Assembly (NCBI GenBank): GCA_009787135.1
Contig: WRGP01000171.1
Span: 1-8,602, forward strand
DNA length: 8,602 nucleotides
From: Bacillota bacterium
GTDB taxonomy: Bacteria > Bacillota > Clostridia > Christensenellales > Aristaeellaceae
Direction: 5' to 3'
The notes beneath the pieces are model-generated. The model was given only the letters and a program-made list of their open reading frames with translations. It did no database searches and was not told the DNA's origin. This document shows positions 1-7,487 of the stretch, piece by piece. How positions within the stretch are numbered: the first letter of the stretch is position 1; each line of letters starts with the position of its first letter. The position numbers and the translations under genes are program-made.

Positions 1-941
1 GGGTGGGTCTTATCGTCCTCCGGCATGGACAGAATCGGAATCTGGGTGATGGAGCCCGCCTTGCCCTTGATACGGCCCGCGCGCTCGTACATGGTGGCCA
101 GGTCCGTGTACAGGTAGCCCGGATACCCCCGGCGGCCCGGTATCTCCTTGCGCGCGGCGGACACCTCGCGCAGGGCCTCGGCGTAGTTGGTGATATCAGT
201 CAGGATAACCAGCACATGCATGTCGCACTCGTAAGCCAGATACTCCGCCGCGGTCAGCGCCATGCGCGGCGTGGAGATGCGCTCCACCGCCGGGTCGTTG
301 GCCAGGTTCATGAACAGCACCGCTCGGTCGATGGCGCCGGTTCTTCGAAAGTCTGAGATGAAGAAATCCGCTTCCTCAAAGGTGATGCCCACCGCGGCGA
401 AAACCACCGCAAACTTCGTGTCCGTGCCCAGCACCCGCGCCTGGCGGGCGATCTGCGTCGCCAGCTGCGCGTGGGGCAGGCCCGAGCCGGAGAATACCGG
501 CAGCTTCTGCCCGCGCACCAGGGTGTTCAACCCGTCGATGGCGCTGACGCCCGTCTGGATGAACTCGGAGGGATAATCCCGGGCGGCCGGGTTGATCGGC
601 GTGCCGTTGATATCCATGCGCTTTTCGGGGATAATTTCCGGCCCGCCGTCTATGGGACGGCCCATGCCGTCGAACACGCGGCCCAGCATATCCCGCGAGA
701 CGGACAGCTCAATGCCGCGCCCGAGAAAACGCGCCTTGCTCGTGTCGATGCGCAGGCCCTGGGAACTTTCAAAAAGCTGCACCAGCGCCTTGTCGCCATT
801 GACTTCCAGCACCTTGCCGCCGCGCTTTTCGCCCTCCGCCTGCTCGATTTCCACCAGCTCGTTGTATTTGACGCCGGCGACGCCTTCGACCAGCATCAGG
901 GGGCCGACGACCTCACGAATGGTACGGTATTCCTTGAGCAT
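1..941 (-). CDS. ntpB: V/A-type ATPase subunit B, partial (3' end beyond left edge)
   Basis: This is the non-catalytic nucleotide-binding subunit that alternates with A in the A3B3 head of a V/A-type rotary ATPase. The first 313 residues are visible and the reading frame runs off the window. The start MLKEYRTIREVVGPLM is typical of the family. The degenerate P-loop region SGSGLPHAQLATQIARQA lies at about residues 151-168, and the blocks NLANDPAVERISTPRMALTAAEYLAYE (split here as residues 212-238) and RRGYPGYLYTDLATMYERAGR (270-290) follow. The last visible residues are MPEDDKTH. The C-terminal third, including the arginine finger region (SLSRL in the family), is outside the window. The ATG lies one base after the subunit A stop codon, and a GAGGGGGG Shine-Dalgarno within the end of the A gene sits 7 nt upstream, so translation is probably coupled to A. 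Similarity to E. hirae NtpB is recalled, not computed. Confidence 0.97.
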   Translation of the reverse strand, partial: MLKEYRTIREVVGPLMLVEGVAGVKYNELVEIEQAEGEKRGGKVLEVNGDKALVQLFESSQGLRIDTSKARFLGRGIELSVSRDMLGRVFDGMGRPIDGGPEIIPEKRMDINGTPINPAARDYPSEFIQTGVSAIDGLNTLVRGQKLPVFSGSGLPHAQLATQIARQARVLGTDTKFAVVFAAVGITFEEADFFISDFRRTGAIDRAVLFMNLANDPAVERISTPRMALTAAEYLAYECDMHVLVILTDITNYAEALREVSAARKEIPGRRGYPGYLYTDLATMYERAGRIKGKAGSITQIPILSMPEDDKTH

Positions 942-942
942 C

Positions 943-2709
943 TTACAGCCCCCCCTCGTCGGTCAGCGCGGCCATTTGACCCGAAATCTCCGCCTCAATG
1001 GCGTCAAACGCCGACATGTCCTCTTCCGACAAAAACTTCATCCGGGCGATCCGGTCCCGGGCAGGGAGCCCGATCACCGCGGACAGGTTCGCACCCGCGT
1101 CCAGCGCGGCCCTGCCTTTTTGTCCATAGAGCAACACCAGCCGCAGCATGCGGTATTGCTTGCGCAGCGAAGTATAGGTGTCCACCTCGTCAAAGGCGTA
1201 CTGTTGCAAATAATCCTCGCGGATGGAGCGTGCCACCTCCATGGACAGCCGGTCCTTCCAAGACAGGGCATCCATGCCGACCAGGCGGACGATCTCGTCC
1301 AGCTCGGCCTCCTCCGCCAGAATCCGGATACCCTCCGCCCGAAGGGCCATCCAGTCGGGCGCGGCATTCTGGTCAAACCAGTCTTGAAGGCGGTCGATGT
1401 AGAGGGAATAGCTCTGCAGCCAGTCAATGGCCGGAAAGTGGCGCTTGTACGCCAGCTGCGCCGACAGGCCCCAGAACACCTTGACGATCCGCAGTGTGGC
1501 CTGGGACACGGGCTCGGAAATGTCCCCGCCCGGCGGGGATACCGCGCCGATGGCCGTAATGGAGCCCATCCGCTTGCCGCTGCCCTGGCAGACCACGCGG
1601 CCCGCACGCTCGTAGAACTCCGCCACGCGGGAGGACAGGTACGCGGGGTAGCCTTCCTCGCCCGGCATCTCCTCCAGGCGGCCGGACATCTCGCGCAGGG
1701 CCTCGGCCCAGCGGCTGGTGGAGTCAGCCAGGATCGCGACCTTATACCCCATGTCGCGAAAATACTCGGCGATGGTGATGCCGGTATAGATGGACGCCTC
1801 CCGCGCGGCGACGGGCATATCGGACGTGTTGGCGATGAGCACGGTGCGCTTCATCAGCGATTCGCCCGTGCGCGGGTCGCGCAGCTCGGGGAATTCCATT
1901 AATACGTCGGTCATCTCGTTGCCGCGCTCGCCGCAGCCCACGTAGACGATGATGTCCGCGTCCGCCCATTTGGAGATCTGGTGCTGCGCAACCGTCTTGC
2001 CGCTGCCGAAAGGGCCGGGGATCGCGGCCACGCCGCCGGAGGCAATCGGGAAAAAGGTGTCGATGACGCGCTGCCCGGTGATCATCGGGGCGTCCGGCGG
2101 CAGCTTCTCCCGGTACGGGCGGCCGCGCCGGACGGGCCATTTCTGCATCATGGTCAACTTGCGCGCCCGGCCGTCCTCGCCCCGGATCTCGCAGACTGTT
2201 TCCTCAATCGTCGCCATGGCCGGCGCGATTTCTGTCACCGTGCCGCCCATCCCCTGGGGGACCATGATCCGGTGTTCCACCACCGCGCTCTCCCGCACCG
2301 TGCCGATAAAATCGCCGGGGGCGACCGCGTCGCCCGCCTTCACGCAGGGCTCGAAAGCCCATTTGCGCGCGCGGTCCAGGGCCGGTACTTCGACGCCGCG
2401 GGAAACGCGCTCGCCGATTTGGCTGTAGATGGCGGTAAGAGGCCGCTGGATGCCGTCAAAAATCGACTCGATCAGGCCAGGCCCCAATTCCACCGACAGG
2501 GGCGCGCCGGTGGAATACACCGGCTCCCCGGGGCCGATGCCGGAGGTTTCCTCATAGACCTGAATGGAAGCCTTGTCGCCGCGCAGCTCGATGATCTCCC
2601 CCACCAGGCGGTTTTCGCTCACGCGTACCACGTCGTACATACGGGCATCGGCCATGTTTTCCGCGACGATCAAGGGGCCTGCAACCTTGATGATGGTTCC
2701 CTGCTGCAT
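943..2709 (-). CDS. ntpA: V/A-type ATPase catalytic subunit A
   Basis: This is the ATP-hydrolysing (or synthesising) subunit of the A3B3 head, 588 residues long, close to the family's usual 580-600. The chosen start gives MQQGTIIKVAGPL, the normal N-terminus, and AGAGGGGG lies 9 nt upstream; an in-frame TTG 24 nt earlier has no such support. After the N-terminal barrel comes the A-specific insert ('non-homologous region', about 110-190). The Walker A motif GPFGSGKT is at 232-239, with K238 and T239 numbered as in E. hirae. The catalytic glutamate and its neighbour are in GCGERGNE (E261, R262). The Walker B aspartate is in VAILADSTSRWAEALREMSG (about D329), and AIGAVSPPGGDISEPV lies near 386-401. 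No key residue is missing. The start is 4 nt after the subunit F stop, and its stop is one base before subunit B. Confidence 0.98.
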   Translation of the reverse strand: MQQGTIIKVAGPLIVAENMADARMYDVVRVSENRLVGEIIELRGDKASIQVYEETSGIGPGEPVYSTGAPLSVELGPGLIESIFDGIQRPLTAIYSQIGERVSRGVEVPALDRARKWAFEPCVKAGDAVAPGDFIGTVRESAVVEHRIMVPQGMGGTVTEIAPAMATIEETVCEIRGEDGRARKLTMMQKWPVRRGRPYREKLPPDAPMITGQRVIDTFFPIASGGVAAIPGPFGSGKTVAQHQISKWADADIIVYVGCGERGNEMTDVLMEFPELRDPRTGESLMKRTVLIANTSDMPVAAREASIYTGITIAEYFRDMGYKVAILADSTSRWAEALREMSGRLEEMPGEEGYPAYLSSRVAEFYERAGRVVCQGSGKRMGSITAIGAVSPPGGDISEPVSQATLRIVKVFWGLSAQLAYKRHFPAIDWLQSYSLYIDRLQDWFDQNAAPDWMALRAEGIRILAEEAELDEIVRLVGMDALSWKDRLSMEVARSIREDYLQQYAFDEVDTYTSLRKQYRMLRLVLLYGQKGRAALDAGANLSAVIGLPARDRIARMKFLSEEDMSAFDAIEAEISGQMAALTDEGGL

Positions 2710-2713
2710 GTCG

Positions 2714-3046
2714 TCAGTCCCCCTCTTTCTCAAATAAAATGTCCGCGCCGATGGCCTTTTCCACGTTGGCCTTCACGCGCCGCATGCCGAAACCGTCCGT
2801 CCCCTGGCTCCCGGGGATGGGGATCAGCACGGGAGAGGCGGAGGTCCTGTATTTTTCCAGCGTCTCGGGCGCCATGCGCGCCGCGCGCTCGGTCATGAAG
2901 ATCACCGGGACGCCTTCCTCAGCCAAGCGGAACACCGCCCGGGCCACCGCCTCGGGCGTCTCCGCCGGGATCACCTTCATCCCCATGGCCTTGAAGGCCA
3001 GCGCCACGTCGCGCTCCCCGACGACGCCCATCACGTCACTCACCAT
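2714..3046 (-). CDS. ntpG: V/A-type ATPase subunit F (central stalk)
   Basis: This small central-rotor subunit binds D at the bottom of the head and influences coupling and ATPase activity. It is called NtpG in E. hirae and AtpF in Thermus. It has 110 residues. The N-terminal Rossmann-like half reads MGVVGERDVALAFKAMGMKV, and the C-terminal segment VKANVEKAIGADILF (about 91-105) is characteristic. The start is uncertain. ATG 3046 gives an N-terminus aligned in length with Thermus subunit F as I recall it (MVPVRMAVIAD...), but its GAAAGG is 13 nt away. An in-frame ATG at 3031 has GGTGAG 7 nt upstream and would give 105 residues; GTG codons at 3043 and 3034 are also possible. With 3046, the gene overlaps the end of subunit C by 11 nt, which suggests translational coupling. 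Confidence 0.93.
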   Translation of the reverse strand: MVSDVMGVVGERDVALAFKAMGMKVIPAETPEAVARAVFRLAEEGVPVIFMTERAARMAPETLEKYRTSASPVLIPIPGSQGTDGFGMRRVKANVEKAIGADILFEKEGD

Positions 3047-4058
3047 ACAGCACACGCAACCTTTCCCGAATGGCTTCCGGCGGGAAGGCATTCTTCTTCC
3101 CCGCGAGGATCAGCCGGACCGCCGCCGCTTCCTTTTCCGCGCCCAGGATGTGCCCGATCACCGGCTCTATCCGCAGGCAGTCGTGCCGAAGCGCGGTGAA
3201 CTTCGCGATGAGGTGATCCTCCATCGCCTTTTCCAGCGCGGGCAGCTTCGCCGCGTCCTGCACGGCGGCGGCGGCCGCCTGTTTGACGGCTTTGCCGCAG
3301 GCCGCCAGGAGCCCTTCCAGAAGGTCCGGATTTTCAAAGGCGCGCAGCCATTTCGCCTCCCGAATCGTTCCGCCCGGCAGCAGCATTTCGGAAAAAAATG
3401 CCGCGTCCCGGCCCATCCGCCGCGCGCGCAGCAGCATCACCGCGCCCAGGATATCCGCCCTCTCCGCGAAGTAGGCGCGGATTGCCCTGCTTTTCACAAA
3501 ACGCAGTTTCTGCCGGATCAGCGCATAGACCGCTTTGTCCGCCGCCGCGTCGATGGCCAGCGCGTCGTCTCGGACGGCCAGCTTCTTCTCCAGCGCGTCC
3601 AGCGGCGCGCGCAGCGCTTCCGGCAGCTTTTTGTATTGCCTCTCCGCCACCATGTGCGCCAGCCGGTCCACAGGGTAGACGCCGCAGGGGGAGAGGAACG
3701 CCGCCGGTTGATTCAGGCACCGCGCCTTGAGCAGGGTTTTCAGGTTCAAGCCGTCGTAGCGCAGCATAAAACAATCGGTCGCATTCGGGTCCGGCGATAT
3801 TTTCCGCACCAGGGCGCATGCCGACCGCACGCGCTCCGCCGCGATCATTTCCGCATCGCCGCCCTCCGCGCTCAGGAAACCGATCTCCGCCAGCACGCGC
3901 AGGGCTTCCCCATAGGTGGCGGCGGCCAGCAGCCTCTCGATTTGCCCGGTGTCCAGCCTGTTCCGCTCGATCGTATGGATACGCGCGACGGCATAAGGTA
4001 CGCTCATTCCCTTCCGTGGAGGGGTGGCCGTGAGGCCCGAATGGCTTCCCCGGGGCAT
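3036..4058 (-). CDS. ntpC: V/A-type ATPase subunit C (central-stalk socket, d-type)
   Basis: This is the funnel-shaped, all-helical subunit that seats the D/F shaft on the K ring (subunit C of bacterial enzymes, d of eukaryotes). Family signatures are RIHTIERNRLDTGQIERLLAA (about 26-46), YDGLNLKTLLKAR (101-113), a second bundle around FAERADILGAVMLLRAR (197-213), and the C-terminal EPVIGHILGAEKEAAAVRLI (298-317) followed by RERLRVLYG. The length is 340 residues with the chosen ATG, which has a perfect AGGAGG 7 nt upstream and starts 30 nt after the subunit E stop. Homology alone would favour the internal ATG at 4007 (MSVPYAVARIHTIE, 323 residues), but its purine run GGAAGGGA abuts the ATG and is too close for a normal site. 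The extra 17 residues (MPRGSHSGLTATPPRKG) look unstructured. The function is secure; the start is moderately so. Confidence 0.94.
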   Translation of the reverse strand: MPRGSHSGLTATPPRKGMSVPYAVARIHTIERNRLDTGQIERLLAAATYGEALRVLAEIGFLSAEGGDAEMIAAERVRSACALVRKISPDPNATDCFMLRYDGLNLKTLLKARCLNQPAAFLSPCGVYPVDRLAHMVAERQYKKLPEALRAPLDALEKKLAVRDDALAIDAAADKAVYALIRQKLRFVKSRAIRAYFAERADILGAVMLLRARRMGRDAAFFSEMLLPGGTIREAKWLRAFENPDLLEGLLAACGKAVKQAAAAAVQDAAKLPALEKAMEDHLIAKFTALRHDCLRIEPVIGHILGAEKEAAAVRLILAGKKNAFPPEAIRERLRVLYGE

Positions 4059-4065
4059 ACCTCGC

Positions 4066-4071
4066 CCTCCT
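4066..4071 (-). promoter_or_regulatory. Strong Shine-Dalgarno deciding the subunit C start
   Basis: A perfect AGGAGG, inside the longer run GGAAGGAGG, lies 7 nt before the ATG at 4058. It is the best-placed ribosome-binding site for subunit C and favours that start over the ATG at 4007, which homology would otherwise suggest. Confidence 0.7.
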
Positions 4072-4088
4072 TCCGCGCCCGCCGCGTA

Positions 4089-4679
4089 TTACGCGAACAG
4101 CAGCGCCGCGATTTCGGCTTCCAGATCCATCCGCTTCGCTTCCAGCGCCGCCTGATAGGTGCAGTGAACCTCCATGCCGCCCCGTTCCAGCAGGAACCCG
4201 TCCCCTATCGCCCGGCTCTCCTTCGCCAGGGCCAGCCGCCCGGGCTTCCCTGCCTTTTGCAGGGCTTCGTTCGCCTCCCGAACAAACGCGGCGTCACACC
4301 ATACGCTGTCGGGGTCCGGCACAACGGTTTCATCCCCTCGGGCCGCCTGCAGCAGCACCGCGAGCCCAAAGGCGCGCGCCTCCTCCCGGGGCATCGCGCG
4401 CATCATGGAAAGCGCCTCCCGGAACGCCTCGTCCAGCACCCGGCGCTTGGCGGCGAGCAGCGCCTTTCGCGCGTCCAGCCGCGCCATGCGCTGCAGGCGG
4501 TCGTCCAGCTGCAGCGCCTCGCGCCGCGCCGTTTCCAGCGCCGCCGTTCGCGCCTGATTGATTTTCTCCTCGGACCGTTCGCGCGTCTGTTCGGCTTTGG
4601 CCCGCGCGTCGCGCAAAAGCTGCGCTTGCGCCGCCTGAGCGTCCTGTTCGATCCGGGCAAGTATAGCCTGTGCTTCCAT
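4089..4679 (-). CDS. ntpE: V/A-type ATPase subunit E (peripheral stalk)
   Basis: With the H/G subunit this forms the peripheral stalks that hold the A3B3 head still against subunit I. It has 196 residues, normal for the family. The first 90 or so form a long, charged, alanine-rich coiled coil (MEAQAILARIEQDAQAAQAQ onward). A compact C-terminal domain follows, with the family-typical ending DGFLLERGGMEVHCTY at 160-175 and a last helix to LLFA. The ATG has AGGAG 10 nt upstream. The gene is 49 nt downstream of subunit K and 30 nt upstream of subunit C. Coiled-coil stalk proteins diverge fast, so the call rests on the C-terminal motif, the N-terminal coil and the operon position together. Confidence 0.94.
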   Translation of the reverse strand: MEAQAILARIEQDAQAAQAQLLRDARAKAEQTRERSEEKINQARTAALETARREALQLDDRLQRMARLDARKALLAAKRRVLDEAFREALSMMRAMPREEARAFGLAVLLQAARGDETVVPDPDSVWCDAAFVREANEALQKAGKPGRLALAKESRAIGDGFLLERGGMEVHCTYQAALEAKRMDLEAEIAALLFA

Positions 4680-4689
4680 CGCTACAGCA

Positions 4690-4694
4690 CTCCT
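4690..4694 (-). promoter_or_regulatory. Ribosome-binding site of subunit E
   Basis: AGGAG lies 10 nt upstream of the subunit E ATG, just downstream of the intergenic hairpin at 4708-4720. The spacing is at the long end of normal, and the site is weaker than the one before subunit K. That fits a lower demand for E than for the ring subunit, although this last point is inference. Confidence 0.5.
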
Positions 4695-4707
4695 ATCGGT
4701 GGGTTTC

Positions 4708-4720
4708 GCGGGCGCCCCGC
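4708..4720 (-). other. GC hairpin between subunits K and E
   Basis: On the transcribed strand, GCGGG and CCCGC form a perfect 5-bp all-GC stem closed by the triloop GCG, starting 8 nt after the subunit K stop. No U-run follows, so it is not a standard terminator. It could protect the 3' end of the K coding segment or damp passage into E, but no function is shown by the sequence. Confidence 0.35.
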
Positions 4721-4728
4721 CCCGTGCG

Positions 4729-5199
4729 TCAGATGCTCACGAAAAACACCATCAGGAAGGAAGTGAGCAGCGCCAAGACCGCGTAGGTTTCCACCATGAC
4801 GGCCATCAGGATACCCTTGCCGCTCTGGTCCGGGCGGACGCCGACCATGTTGATCGCCGCCGCCGCGACCTGGCCCTGCCAGATGGCGGAGAAACAACCG
4901 ACGATTGCGATGGGGAGGCAGCCGACGAGCAGCAGCAAGCCCTGCGTCGTCGTCAGCGCGATCATGCCGCCCAAGAAGTTTGTCTTGATCAGGACGATAA
5001 AAGCGATCAAAAAACCGTATATGCCCTGCGTGCCGGGAAGAAGCTGGAGAACCAGGCATTTGCCGAACATATCAGGGCTCTCCGCCACGACGCCCGCGGA
5101 CGCCTCCCCCGCGATGCCCACGCCCCTGGCTGAACCGGTGCCCGCGACGAGCGCCGCAAGCGCCGCGCCGGCCAGTGCCAGAATCTGTCCCAATTCCAT
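4729..5199 (-). CDS. ntpK: V/A-type ATPase subunit K (rotor ring proteolipid, Na+ type)
   Basis: This subunit forms the rotating membrane ring that carries ions past subunit I. It has 156 residues and four hydrophobic segments arranged as two duplicated hairpins (compare GSARGVGIAGEASAGVV at 22-38 with FSAIWQGQVAAAAI at 103-116). Only the second hairpin keeps the essential carboxylate, E137 in MVETYAVL, as in V-type rings. The Na+ ligands I recall from E. hirae NtpK (L61, T64, Q65, Q110, E139, with Y68 nearby) match L54, T57, Q58, Q108, E137 and Y61 here. The segment LQLLPGTQGIYGFLIAF is nearly identical to the E. hirae one. Na+ transport is therefore the favoured inference. The ATG has AGGAGG 8 nt upstream. 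The gene lies between I and E, 49 nt from each. Confidence 0.97.
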   Translation of the reverse strand: MELGQILALAGAALAALVAGTGSARGVGIAGEASAGVVAESPDMFGKCLVLQLLPGTQGIYGFLIAFIVLIKTNFLGGMIALTTTQGLLLLVGCLPIAIVGCFSAIWQGQVAAAAINMVGVRPDQSGKGILMAVMVETYAVLALLTSFLMVFFVSI

Positions 5200-5207
5200 G
5201 GATCATT

Positions 5208-5213
5208 CCTCCT
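5208..5213 (-). promoter_or_regulatory. Ribosome-binding site of subunit K
   Basis: A perfect AGGAGG lies 8 nt before the subunit K ATG. It is one of the two strongest sites in the operon, the other being that of subunit C. This suits the subunit needed in the most copies per enzyme. Confidence 0.65.
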
Positions 5214-5248
5214 AAAGATGTGATGCGCAACGCGAATGCCTGCTTATA

Positions 5249-7177
5249 TCAACCGTCAACGCCATCCTCGCCGGGAAGCGAAACGGCGGCATACCGGGGA
5301 GAAACGGAGAGCGGAACAAACGGATCGCCGCCGTCCTCATAGAACTTGCCGAAGAACTCAATGTACTGCAGACGGCAAGCGTGGACATACGCGCCCAGCA
5401 CATTGATGACCGCGTTGAACACATGGCCGACAACCAGCACCGCGACGCCCGCCACAGCGCCGAGGATTCCGCCGGGCAGGAGTATGAACGCCAACGTGTT
5501 AAACACCATGCCAATGACGCCGGTCGCAAGGCCCATGCCGAACAGGCGCATATAGCTCAGGATATCGGACAGCCAAGATGTAATCCCGTACAGCGCGCCG
5601 AATCCGCCGGTGAACTTGCCCATCAGCGTAGGCTTCGCGCGCCCCGCCGTCAGCCAGATGCCCGCCGCGCCCGCGATCGCCAGCACCGCGCCAACGGTTG
5701 ATAGCCCGGGGACGAGGATCATCAGCGCGATGCCAAAGAGCAGGAAGAGCCAGAGAAATTGATCCATGAAGGCGTCCAAGGGCTTGCCCGCCTTGAAATT
5801 CTTGTAGGCCGCCACACCCAGGCCTGTCAGCAAATGCACGCACCCCAGCCCCATGCAGAGCGTCATCATCTCCAGCGGCTGCTCCAGCGGGTTGATCAGG
5901 ATGGGCCGGATGCTGGCCCCAAACCATGTGTCGAACATCGCGCCCCAAAAGACCGTCGAGACGCCGCCAAACGCCAGCACCCACATGATCTTCCTCAGGC
6001 CGGTCTTGGGCTTGGCAAAATGGATAACAAGCGGGATGAGCGCCGCCATGATCAGGCCGTATCCGGCGTCGGAGACCATCATGCCGAAGAAGCAGAAGAA
6101 AAACGGCGCCATGATGAACGTCGGATCCAGGCTCCGGGCGTCTGGCAGGGAATAATTGGTGATCACCGCCTCAAAGGGCGCGATGAACCGGTTGTTGCGC
6201 ATCAGCGTCGGCGGCTTTTCATCGTCCGCGGCGGCGCGGAACTCGATCTCCATCGCCGGGACCGACGCGCGCAGGCGCTTTTCGAGCTTTTCGCACGCGC
6301 TCTGGGGAATCCAGCCCATGCACAGGAAGGCGCTGGACGTCTCGGCAAAGCGCATCCCGGCCGCCTCGCGTTCTTTTTCACACGCATTGAGTTCGCACAG
6401 GATCTTCAGGTCCGGTTCCGCCCCGGCCAGCCCCGCCAGCTCCTTGGCGAGACCCTCCCTTTCGGCCGTCACGCGCTCGCGTTCGGCCTCCAGGCGGCGG
6501 CACTGCTCGGCGGGCGTTCCCTCGCCCTGGAAGGCGCGGGCGGAAAACTCGGCGGCTTTGAGCGCGCCCTGCACGGCGTCCCGGGCCGATTTATGCGCGA
6601 CGATCCAAAGGCAGGCGCTGTCCTGGGCCTCGCCGACGATCCGCGTCAAAACGGGCAGGCCGGACAGCGCGGCCTCCACGCCCTCCAGCGCCTTTGGGCT
6701 GACCGTCCCGGCAAACTGCACCGTTTCCCGGGTATCGCGCAGGCGCTCAACAGGGATATCAAGCCCGGCCCAGGGCGAAAGCTGCTGCAGCTCCGCCGTC
6801 AGGCGTGTTTGCCGGCCTTGCAGCTCGCCGCGCCTGCGCTCCAGCGACTCCAGCGCGCCCACAACGGCCATCAGCTCGCTTTTCGACCGCTGGACACGCG
6901 CCGTTTCCACGGCGCTGACGACCGGGAAGGACATGGAGGCCAGCATGCCTTTCTTGGGCGCAAAGCCGGCAAGTTCGCCGATAGCCCAGCGGATGCGTTG
7001 GAGCCTCTCCTCCGCCCGCTCCAACCCGCCGCGCCCTTCGCACAGATACCGTGACGCCTCTTCTCCGTCGATCTCGGTGATCTGCACGCAGCCCGCTTTT
7101 TGCAGAATGGCCAGCACCCGATCCTTGTCAGCCCGCATGGCCAGCAGGGTCAGGCGCTTCATCTCAACGAGCGCCAT
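5249..7177 (-). CDS. ntpI: V/A-type ATPase subunit I (membrane stator, a-type)
   Basis: This is the membrane stator that provides the two ion half-channels next to the K ring and anchors the peripheral stalks. It has 642 residues, within the family range. The N-terminal cytoplasmic half (about 1-345) begins MALVEMKRLTLLAMRADKDRV and contains two coiled-coil arms, near 100-135 and 225-250. The membrane half starts near 353 (TFIMAPFFFCFFGMMVSDAGYG) and shows about eight hydrophobic segments. Both functionally important arginines of the family are present: R544 in LSYMRLFGMGLA and R602 in HACRLQYIEFFGKFYEDGG. The ATG has GAAAGGA 9 nt upstream and overlaps the end of the H/G gene by 14 nt, so the two are probably translationally coupled. 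A 49-nt gap separates it from subunit K. Confidence 0.97.
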   Translation of the reverse strand: MALVEMKRLTLLAMRADKDRVLAILQKAGCVQITEIDGEEASRYLCEGRGGLERAEERLQRIRWAIGELAGFAPKKGMLASMSFPVVSAVETARVQRSKSELMAVVGALESLERRRGELQGRQTRLTAELQQLSPWAGLDIPVERLRDTRETVQFAGTVSPKALEGVEAALSGLPVLTRIVGEAQDSACLWIVAHKSARDAVQGALKAAEFSARAFQGEGTPAEQCRRLEAERERVTAEREGLAKELAGLAGAEPDLKILCELNACEKEREAAGMRFAETSSAFLCMGWIPQSACEKLEKRLRASVPAMEIEFRAAADDEKPPTLMRNNRFIAPFEAVITNYSLPDARSLDPTFIMAPFFFCFFGMMVSDAGYGLIMAALIPLVIHFAKPKTGLRKIMWVLAFGGVSTVFWGAMFDTWFGASIRPILINPLEQPLEMMTLCMGLGCVHLLTGLGVAAYKNFKAGKPLDAFMDQFLWLFLLFGIALMILVPGLSTVGAVLAIAGAAGIWLTAGRAKPTLMGKFTGGFGALYGITSWLSDILSYMRLFGMGLATGVIGMVFNTLAFILLPGGILGAVAGVAVLVVGHVFNAVINVLGAYVHACRLQYIEFFGKFYEDGGDPFVPLSVSPRYAAVSLPGEDGVDG

Positions 7178-7487
7178 CGTTCACAATCCTTTCAAAAATC
7201 ACGCGGGCCGCCCCGGGCAGCCGCTCGCGAGCGGCCTCAATGATCTTTTCCCTTTCCAGCGCCTCGGCCTTTTCCAGCTCGTCGATTTGCCGCCGGGCCG
7301 TAGCGCGGGCGTCCTCCAGCACGCGCTGGGTCAGGGCGCGGTGCTCCAGCGCGGCGTTTCGCTCGTTCGTCCCGCCGGCCTCGTCCGCCGTCTTAAGGAT
7401 GTCGCGCGCCTCACGCTGGGCGCGGACAAGGGTTTCCGCCGCCCTGGCCTCCGCCGCCTCGATTTGCCTGAGCAACGCTATGGACAT
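7164..7487 (-). CDS. ntpF: V/A-type ATPase subunit H/G (peripheral stalk, operon leader gene)
   Basis: This is a small coiled-coil protein of 107 residues, which pairs with subunit E in the peripheral stalk (NtpF in E. hirae; G in Thermus and subunit H in archaeal-style naming). It is nearly all helix and rich in Ala, Glu and Arg (MSIALLRQIEAAEARAAETL onward). The A/E-x-x-A-x-x-I/L pattern runs to about residue 80, and the protein ends in a short amphipathic helix, PGAARVIFERIVND. The open frame extends 97 codons further upstream from a TTG, but only this ATG has a GAGG site 9 nt upstream and gives the normal length. The sequence itself has low complexity, so the call leans on length, composition and its place as first gene, overlapping subunit I by 14 nt. 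Confidence 0.85.
   Translation of the reverse strand: MSIALLRQIEAAEARAAETLVRAQREARDILKTADEAGGTNERNAALEHRALTQRVLEDARATARRQIDELEKAEALEREKIIEAARERLPGAARVIFERIVNDGAR

Noticed and set aside
471..1902. Plus-strand open frames opposite subunits B and A
   Set aside because: Subunits A and B are unmistakable on the other strand, and these frames are compositional shadows.
2739..4766. A 675-codon plus-strand open frame opposite subunits F, C and E
   Set aside because: It is antisense to three well-supported genes, is Arg/Pro/Gln/His-rich as expected from reversed GC-rich codons, and has no recognisable domain or convincing start.
5200..5248. An internal promoter between subunits I and K (TTGACG, TATAAG)
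   Set aside because: The two elements are only about 5 bp apart, and no properly spaced -10 box is seen.
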